A DNA stretch of 8,018 nt from Desulfobacteraceae bacterium (lineage in GTDB: Bacteria; Desulfobacterota; Syntrophobacteria; BM002), in assembly GCA_002899795.1 (NCBI GenBank), contig PPDG01000616.1:1-8018 (forward strand). Reading direction: 5' to 3'. The notes under the pieces were generated by a model. The model ran no database searches, was not told the origin of the DNA, and worked only from the letters and a program-made list of their open reading frames with translations. How positions within the stretch are numbered: the stretch's first letter is position 1; every line of letters starts with the position of its first letter. Positions 5,954 to 8,018 of this stretch are shown one piece after another. A program made the translations under genes and the position numbers.

Positions 5954-6043
5954 GATTGCAGATTGCAGATTGAGGCGTATGCATTGCTTACGGGGAGCTA
6001 TTGAGCTTTTAAATCTGAAATCTGCATTCTAAAATCTAAAATC
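5954..6043. repeat. Inverted heptamer array (CAGATTG/AAATCTG type)
   Basis: The left arm is three tandem 7-bp units at 5954-5974: GATTGCA twice, then GATTGAG. The right arm at 6011-6043 is AAATCTG twice, CATTCTA, AAATCTA and a partial AAATC. The right arm is close to the reverse complement of the left in the same 7-bp phase, so the arms can pair across a 36-base spacer. A 7-bp period with inverted arms also occurs at 6915-6991 with an unrelated unit. Confidence 0.7.
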
Positions 6044-6094
6044 GCCGGGCTCCATCACTCCAGCAGACTGCCGCAAGGGGGAAAGACCATTGAA

Positions 6095-6109
6095 GCCCCC
6101 TCAGGGGGC
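6095..6109. repeat. GC-rich perfect hairpin
   Basis: GCCCCC at 6095-6100 and GGGGGC at 6104-6109 form a perfect 6-bp stem with a three-base loop. GGGGG at 6077-6081 could pair with the same C run, and CTGCC (about 6068-6072) with GGCAG (6107-6111), so alternative folds exist. No T-tract follows on either strand. It may be part of the surrounding repeat block and not a terminator. Confidence 0.5.
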
Positions 6110-6118
6110 AGCCCAAAG

Positions 6119-6159
6119 CCGGGTCCTTCCCCGAATGGCGGGATCTTCGATGGGCCCGG
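6119..6159. repeat. 41-bp nested stem-loop element, copy 2
   Basis: The arms CCGGGTCCTTC (6119-6129) and GATGGGCCCGG (6149-6159) pair over 11 positions with one mismatch and one wobble. The inner stem is CCCG (6130-6133) with CGGG (6139-6142). Compared with copy 1 the third outer pair changes from T-A to G-C on both sides, and a mismatched fourth pair becomes G-C, which argues that the fold matters. It begins five bases past the HAD stop codon and could protect or end that transcript. Confidence 0.75.
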
Positions 6160-6164
6160 ATTCT

Positions 6165-6848
6165 TTACTTCCTCCTGATCCAGTTTGCGATCTTTTCGGT
6201 ATCTGAAAGGTCAGCGATTACAAGCTCAGCTTCAGTCTTCTCCAACTCCTTCAGTGGGTAGGTGCCAGTAGCCACGGCGATTGAAGATGCTCCATGAACG
6301 TGGGCGCACTCAACATCCTTTGGGGTATCCCCAATAACGACACAATGCTCATGGCTCACCGACACGGATCCTAGCTCCTGGAGTCTTTGCACCGCAATGG
6401 GCAAGAGCAGATTTCTGTCCTCACTATCACTACCAAAGGCACCCACCGGGAAATACCGGTTCAGTCCAAAGGGCTTGAGCTTGAGTCTTGCACCAGTCTC
6501 GGCGTTTCCAGTAAGAAGACCGAGGTAGATACCTTCCAAATCCTGGAGAGCGTTCAAAAGTTCTTTCACCCCGATCTTTACATGCCCTCTGCCCGTTGAA
6601 ACTTCAGCTCGAAGATGAACCAGGTAGCGATCCAAAAGTGAGTTCATGAGGTCATCCCGACCTGCCAAACCTAATGTCCCAAGGCCTTCTCGAATTATCT
6701 GCAGGTCGGTTTTCCCCGCGAAGTCGATGTCCCGGAATCCATCTGTGACCTGGAGGAGTTCTTCCATGGCCCGGTTTAACGACCGACTACCTGCCCCGTC
6801 CAGGCTTACCAGAGTACCATCGATGTCGAAGAGAATGAATTTAGTCAT
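6165..6848 (-). CDS. HAD-superfamily phosphatase (phosphoglycolate phosphatase-like)
   Basis: Read from ATG at 6848 the product has 227 residues, typical of small cytoplasmic HAD subfamily IA hydrolases. Motif I is FDIDGT, with nucleophile Asp8 and acid/base Asp10. Motif II is LLTGN with Thr113. Motif IV is VIGDTPKD with Asp174 and Asp178, which would bind Mg. A helical cap lies at about 15-90 between motifs I and II. The motif III lysine is probably in KLKPFG near 123-125 but is not certain. The family removes phosphate from small metabolites by an aspartyl-phosphate intermediate. Phosphoglycolate is the default guess, but the substrate cannot be read from the sequence. A TTG one codon upstream (6851) is an alternative start; GGTGA (complement of 6853-6857) lies four bases before the ATG. 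The 141-base gap to the upstream ChaN-like gene contains a repeat array, so co-transcription is uncertain. Confidence 0.9.
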   Translation of the reverse strand: MTKFILFDIDGTLVSLDGAGSRSLNRAMEELLQVTDGFRDIDFAGKTDLQIIREGLGTLGLAGRDDLMNSLLDRYLVHLRAEVSTGRGHVKIGVKELLNALQDLEGIYLGLLTGNAETGARLKLKPFGLNRYFPVGAFGSDSEDRNLLLPIAVQRLQELGSVSVSHEHCVVIGDTPKDVECAHVHGASSIAVATGTYPLKELEKTEAELVIADLSDTEKIANWIRRK

Positions 6849-6914
6849 CAATTCACCGTGGGGAATAGCTCACACGTCCTTTTGAAAGAAGTCGGCGACC
6901 CCAGTGCACTCCGG

Positions 6915-6991
6915 CTCAAGGCATAGGGCGTAAGGCTCAAGGAAACAAGAAGCTTACCTTGCGCCCTGCGCCTTGTGCCCTGCGCCTTTTG
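6915..6991. repeat. Inverted heptamer array (CCYTGNG type)
   Basis: The right arm at 6957-6991 is five 7-bp units: CCTTGCG, CCCTGCG, CCTTGTG, CCCTGCG and CCTTTTG. The left arm at 6915-6942 is four units in the opposite orientation: CTCAAGG, CATAGGG, CGTAAGG and CTCAAGG. The arms pair imperfectly, helped by G-T wobbles, around a 14-base spacer. The array ends two bases from the stop codon of the ChaN-like gene, so on that transcript it would form a long 3' hairpin. Confidence 0.75.
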
Positions 6992-6992
6992 T

Positions 6993-7844
6993 TTATTTCA
7001 ATCCTAGCCAGACATAGTCGGCTTCAGCCATGGAGATGTTTCCGCGTTCGACTCTGCCAGGGATTTCAGGAAGAATTACTCGAAATGGCAATGTGGATCT
7101 ACTCTTAATCTGTGCTGGTATGCCCAGTTTCCACGAATGGCCCTTGCCGGCTATCACTACCACCGTGGCTTTCGGGTCTTTCTCGAGGAAGCGCAGAAGG
7201 GTCCAGGCCATGGCGGTATCCCAGACCAATTGGGCCTCACAAAAATTGGTGAATTCCATACCACCGTGCCCGTGCATACCCAGAGAACGTCGGACAAAAG
7301 CCATGTATTCGGGGTCCACCCGGCAGGTAACCATTGGCAAATCGCCACGTTGCTTCGGTGAAAGAGAAGCAAAGCCCTCACGGGCCACCTGTTTTGTTAT
7401 CTCGGGAGGTACGTTCAGGCCGATCATAGGAATGTTATGATCTTGAGCGAACAGGAAGATGTCCCGGTAGAGGGGCCAGGGGTAATTCCAATTCTTATAA
7501 TAAATCTTTTGAAATTCCTTTTCACTCAACTCCCCTTCGAGCCAACGATCCAGATCTGTCTGACTGTCGCGCCTGAACATCTCCAGGCCGATGGCCACGG
7601 GAGCACCGGCCTTTTTTAAGGCACGGATCGTTTCCAGTTGCATATGGTGATGGCTCTGGTAGGTGTGAATTTCGCCAACGAATACCAATCGGGAATCAAT
7701 CAGGTCTTTAGCCAGCTCAGACAAAGAGAGAACCTTGCCGTCAGCTACCCGATGGATTCGTTCAACGGTAGAAGCGTAGCCCCGCATGAAAAAGAAAAGG
7801 GCAAGCAGTGATGAAATGATGATCGGGAGACGAAAGCGCTTCAT
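6993..7844 (-). CDS. ChaN-like exported haem-binding-fold protein
   Basis: The 283-residue product has a signal sequence or N-terminal anchor (hydrophobic residues about 6-20, possible cleavage after GYA at 24). It has no lipobox Cys, unlike many ChaN proteins, which are lipoproteins. The body (about 40-270) matches the ChaN / cofacial haem-binding family (formerly DUF399) of the Tiki/TraB-like fold. Visible family blocks are VGEIHTYQSHH at 56-66, LEMFRRDSQ at 87-95, YYKNWNYPWPLY at 115-126, FCEAQLVWDTAMA at 201-213, and GKGHSW at 233-238. Known members bind haem or act in iron uptake; some relatives of the fold are metal-dependent peptidases. A His/Gly-rich stretch MHGHGGM at 190-196 is a possible metal or haem site. 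GGAGG seven bases before the ATG supports the start. The upstream ADP-ribosylglycohydrolase gene ends 13 bases away, suggesting one operon. Confidence 0.9.
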   Translation of the reverse strand: MKRFRLPIIISSLLALFFFMRGYASTVERIHRVADGKVLSLSELAKDLIDSRLVFVGEIHTYQSHHHMQLETIRALKKAGAPVAIGLEMFRRDSQTDLDRWLEGELSEKEFQKIYYKNWNYPWPLYRDIFLFAQDHNIPMIGLNVPPEITKQVAREGFASLSPKQRGDLPMVTCRVDPEYMAFVRRSLGMHGHGGMEFTNFCEAQLVWDTAMAWTLLRFLEKDPKATVVVIAGKGHSWKLGIPAQIKSRSTLPFRVILPEIPGRVERGNISMAEADYVWLGLK

Positions 7845-7857
7845 AAATAAACCTCCA

Positions 7858-8018
7858 TCACCCGATCTGGCTGAGAAGCTTTTGAATCTCTTTTCCTTTT
7901 TTCAGTTCGGTGACCCATGGCTCAGGAAGGTGTTTCTCGCCCAAATAAGCCCCAAGGATCATACCCACCGCCATCCCTCGGGCGGCGTTGTCACCGCCGG
8001 CCATAACTGCCTGAATGA
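7858..8018 (-). CDS. ADP-ribosylglycohydrolase family protein, C-terminal end (partial)
   Basis: Only the last 52 residues are in the window; the 5' part lies beyond base 8018. The visible part reads VMAGGDNAARGMAVGMILGA near its start (residues 4-23 of the fragment) and ends LLSQIG before TGA. The GGD-N-xxxxG-xxxGxxxGA pattern is the C-terminal metal-binding block of the ADP-ribosylglycohydrolase (DraG/ARH) family, where Asp usually helps hold two Mg ions. In DraG itself the block reads GGDTD; Asn replaces Thr here, as in a separate branch of the family. Such enzymes release ADP-ribose from proteins or small molecules; the substrate here is unknown. The stop codon overlaps the start of the sequence that carries the ChaN-like gene's Shine-Dalgarno (TGATGGAGG), which suggests translational coupling. 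Confidence 0.82.
   Translation of the reverse strand, partial: IQAVMAGGDNAARGMAVGMILGAYLGEKHLPEPWVTELKKGKEIQKLLSQIG

Larger units (their letters stand above)
5794..6164. other. 371-bp intergenic repeat block
   Basis: No gene is visible on either strand. In order the block holds a 12-bp perfect palindrome TCACGTACGTGA (5813-5824), the terminator of the vWA-OmpA gene, a 41-bp stem-loop element, an inverted heptamer array, a GC-rich hairpin, and a second copy of the stem-loop element ending five bases before the stop of the HAD gene. The region lies between converging genes, a typical place for dispersed non-coding repeats. Confidence 0.75.

Noticed and set aside
5897..6159. Paired stem-loops considered as integron attC sites
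   Set aside because: There is no GTTRRRY core and no gene cassette between the copies.
6915..6991. Repeat array considered as a small CRISPR
   Set aside because: Units are only 7 bp, contiguous, without spacers, and in inverted arms; no cas gene is present.
7030..7440. 136-codon reading frame on the + strand across the ChaN-like gene
   Set aside because: It is antisense to strongly conserved family motifs, and the peptide resembles no family.

Overview
The window looks like chromosomal DNA from a Gram-negative bacterium. Evidence for an outer membrane is an OmpA-type peptidoglycan-binding domain, a lipoprotein signal and several Sec-type leaders. Gene content and the style of intergenic repeats suggest a deltaproteobacterium (Desulfobacterota, for example a sulfate reducer). 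That placement is inference; no marker gene is present.

Left part (1-2513, mostly + strand): an exported DUF2252 protein with kinase-like motifs; an intergenic stretch with a short heptamer array, a possible terminator and a 10-bp palindrome; an orphan CheY-like response regulator; then, convergent on the - strand, a small exported protein of unknown function.

Middle part (2514-5881, + strand): a lipoprotein ending in an LssY C-terminal domain, and an exported protein with a von Willebrand A domain plus an OmpA-like domain. Both are preceded by diverged copies of the same ~112-bp sequence (2567-2678 and 4316-4428, about 75% identical). Each copy carries TATTGACAATT and a possible promoter, so the two envelope genes may share regulation. 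The second gene also has a long leader with stem-loop potential and ends in a strong intrinsic terminator.

Repeat block (5889-6164): two copies of a 41-bp nested stem-loop element, with one covarying base pair, flank an inverted array of 7-bp repeats and a GC-rich hairpin. A second heptamer array, of different sequence but also an inverted pair, lies at 6915-6991, and a one-armed version at 1575-1595.

Right part (6165-8018, - strand): a HAD-superfamily phosphatase, an exported ChaN-like haem-binding-fold protein, and the C-terminus of an ADP-ribosylglycohydrolase family protein cut by the window edge. The last two are 13 bases apart and probably form an operon. No complete new system can be shown. 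The most notable items are the duplicated upstream region, the heptamer-phased repeat family, the paired structured elements, and the exported DUF2252 protein whose kinase-like motifs appear in permuted order.
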